Positions 30,771-32,382 of a DNA stretch of 32,382 bases are shown here, one piece after another (the first letter of the stretch is position 1; every line of letters begins with the position of its first letter). This DNA comes from JBFMEX01 sp040752215. GTDB lineage: Bacteria; Pseudomonadota; Alphaproteobacteria; Rhizobiales; Hyphomicrobiaceae. The position numbers and the translations under genes are program-made. Location: contig JBFMEX010000091.1 of assembly GCA_040752215.1 (NCBI GenBank), positions 1 through 32,382 of the forward strand, in the 5' to 3' direction. The notes under the pieces were generated by a model. The model did no database searches, had not been told where the DNA came from, and was given only the letters and a program-made list of their open reading frames with translations.

Positions 30771-32382
30771 ATGGCGAACCCCCAGTACGTCTATCACATG
30801 CACAAGCTCTCCAAGACCTATCCGGGGGGCAAGCAGGTGTTGAAGGACATCTCGCTCTCCTTCCTGCCCGGCGCCAAGATCGGCGTTGTCGGCTTGAACG
30901 GCTCCGGCAAGTCGACGCTTCTGAAGATCATGGCCGGCCAGATGAGCGACTTCGTCGGCGAGGCGTGGGCGGCGGACGGCATCAAGGTCGGCTACCTGCC
31001 GCAGGAGCCCGAGCTCGATCCTGACAAGGACGTGCTCGCCAACGCGATGGAGGGCGTCGCGGAGAAGAAGGCGATCGTCGATCGCTACAACGAGATCGCC
31101 GCCAACTACTCGGACGAGACCGCCGACGAGATGACGGCGCTGCAGGACCAGATCGACGCGCACAACTTGTGGGACCTCGACAGCCAGGTCGAGCAGGCGC
31201 TCGACGCGCTCAGATGCCCACCGGGCGACGCCGACGTGAGCAAGCTCTCAGGCGGAGAGAAACGACGCGTCGCCTTGACCCGGCTCTTGCTCTCCAAGCC
31301 GGACATCCTGCTCTTGGACGAGCCGACCAACCACCTGGACGCAGAATCGGTCGCCTGGCTCGAGCGGTTCCTCAAGGAGTATGCCGGGTGCGTGATCCTG
31401 GTCACCCACGACCGCTACTTCCTCGATCATCTGACCGAGTGGACGCTCGAGCTCGACCGCGGCCAGGGCGTGCCGTGGAAGGGCAACTACTCGAGCTGGC
31501 TCGAGCAGAAGGCCAGGCGGGCCGAGGTCGAGAAGGCGCAGGAGGAGAGCCGCGAGAAGACGATCGCGCGTGAGCTCGAGTGGATCCGCGCCTCGCCGAA
31601 GGCGCGCCAGGCCAAGTCGAAGGCGCGCATCCAGGCCTATGAGAAGCTGGTCGAGCAGGCCGGCCGCGGCGAGGTCTCCAAGGCGTCGATCCAGATCACC
31701 ACGCCGCCGCGGCTGGGCGACATGGTGCTCGAGGTCGAGGGCCTGTCCAAGGCGTTCGGCGACCAGTTGCTGATCGATCGCCTGTCGTTCAAGCTGCCGC
31801 CTGGCGGCATCGTCGGCGTGATCGGCCCCAACGGCGCCGGCAAGACGACGCTGTTCCGCATGATCACCGGCCAGGAGAAACCGGACGCCGGCACGCTGAA
31901 GCTGGGCGAGACGGTGAAGATCTCCTATGTCGACCAGTCCCGCGCTCACCTCGACGACAAGAGGACGGTGTGGGAGGAGATTTCCGGCGGGCTCGATCGG
32001 ATCAGCCTCGGCGGAAAGCGCGAGGTTCCATCGCGCGCCTACTGCGGCTGGTTCAACTTCAAGGGTGCCGACCAGCAGAAGAAGGTCGGCATGCTGTCGG
32101 GTGGTGAGAGGAACCGCGTCCACCTCGCCAAACTGCTGAAGGAGGGTGGCAACCTGCTGCTGCTCGACGAGCCGACCAACGACCTCGACACCGAGACGCT
32201 TGGCGCGCTCGAAGCCGCGCTCGAGGACTTCCCCGGCTGCGCGGTCGTCATCAGCCACGACCGCTTCTTCCTTGACCGGCTCGCGACCCACATCCTCGCC
32301 TTCGAGGGCGACAGCCACGTCGAGTGGTTCGAGGGCAACTTCGAATCCTACGAGGAGGACAAGAAGCGCCGCCTCGGCGACG
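30771..32382 (+). CDS. ettA: Energy-dependent translational throttle protein EttA (3' partial)
   Basis: 537 complete codons to the window edge, probably lacking only the last few residues. EttA is an ABC-F ATPase that binds the ribosomal E site and gates entry into elongation according to energy state. Two ATPase domains: Walker A GLNGSGKST at residues 41-49 and GPNGAGKTT at 352-360; signatures LSGGEKRRVALTRL and LSGGERNRVHLAKLL; Walker B LLLDEPTNHLD and LLLDEPTNDLD. Between them lies the charged P-site-interacting motif (about residues 230-300), including ELEWIRASPKARQAKSKAR, whose form marks EttA among ABC-F proteins. It is soluble, with no membrane domain. Confidence 0.95.
   Translation, partial: MANPQYVYHMHKLSKTYPGGKQVLKDISLSFLPGAKIGVVGLNGSGKSTLLKIMAGQMSDFVGEAWAADGIKVGYLPQEPELDPDKDVLANAMEGVAEKKAIVDRYNEIAANYSDETADEMTALQDQIDAHNLWDLDSQVEQALDALRCPPGDADVSKLSGGEKRRVALTRLLLSKPDILLLDEPTNHLDAESVAWLERFLKEYAGCVILVTHDRYFLDHLTEWTLELDRGQGVPWKGNYSSWLEQKARRAEVEKAQEESREKTIARELEWIRASPKARQAKSKARIQAYEKLVEQAGRGEVSKASIQITTPPRLGDMVLEVEGLSKAFGDQLLIDRLSFKLPPGGIVGVIGPNGAGKTTLFRMITGQEKPDAGTLKLGETVKISYVDQSRAHLDDKRTVWEEISGGLDRISLGGKREVPSRAYCGWFNFKGADQQKKVGMLSGGERNRVHLAKLLKEGGNLLLLDEPTNDLDTETLGALEAALEDFPGCAVVISHDRFFLDRLATHILAFEGDSHVEWFEGNFESYEEDKKRRLGD

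Noticed and set aside
1..32382. CRISPR arrays, tRNA, rRNA, transposases or integrases
   Set aside because: No regularly spaced repeats, no tRNA-like cloverleaf or rRNA stretch, and no transposase or integrase protein was recognised by eye.

Overview
The window looks like a piece of chromosome from a GC-rich alphaproteobacterium, most likely Hyphomicrobiales (Rhizobiales) or a close relative. The reasons are strong G/C at third codon positions, Atm1-type ABC transporter and EttA sequences of alphaproteobacterial character, and the gene series serB, miaA, ilvB(I), ilvN(H), ilvC, leuA, which I recall as typical of that order. The species cannot be named from the sequence alone.

Layout. 1-5 kb: the end of a coiled-coil/LysM protein, an Atm1-like exporter, a conserved membrane protein, a small exported protein and a Ca2+/cation antiporter. 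5-18 kb: an amino-acid block. serB and miaA are divergent and nearly overlap. They are followed by acetolactate synthase large subunit, a small secreted protein, an AbrB/PIN toxin-antitoxin pair, a glutathione transferase, acetolactate synthase small subunit, a DUF1190-like lipoprotein, ketol-acid reductoisomerase, a gene-poor stretch full of hairpins, a PhzF-family isomerase and 2-isopropylmalate synthase. Together ilvB, ilvN, ilvC and leuA supply the acetolactate, reductoisomerase and first leucine-specific steps of branched-chain amino-acid synthesis. Two short reading frames rich in Leu/Ile/Val codons sit before ilvB and leuA and look like attenuator leader peptides.

18-24 kb: an accessory segment. 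An orphan MazE-like antitoxin is followed by only the first few codons of a MazF-like toxin. Next comes a lower-GC pair on the minus strand, a three-Cys-motif (phage Gp37/Gp68-type) protein and its partner TcmP. This is the best candidate for a poorly described system in the window. uvrA follows and carries an in-frame insertion of short GGGTCTGACCCC-type repeats, then a DUF2442 gene and a frameshifted DUF4160 gene. 24-32 kb: a metaxin-like glutathione transferase, a small RTX protein, a YkgJ-type cysteine-cluster protein, a large membrane protein with pentapeptide repeats, two tandem DsbA/FrnE-like oxidoreductases and the translation factor ettA, cut by the window edge.

Non-coding structure is rich: a composite of three palindromes after ilvN, a hairpin cluster at 14.0-14.3 kb, a 153-base nested inverted repeat after leuA, and candidate promoters and terminators. 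I saw no rRNA, tRNA, CRISPR array, transposase or integrase.
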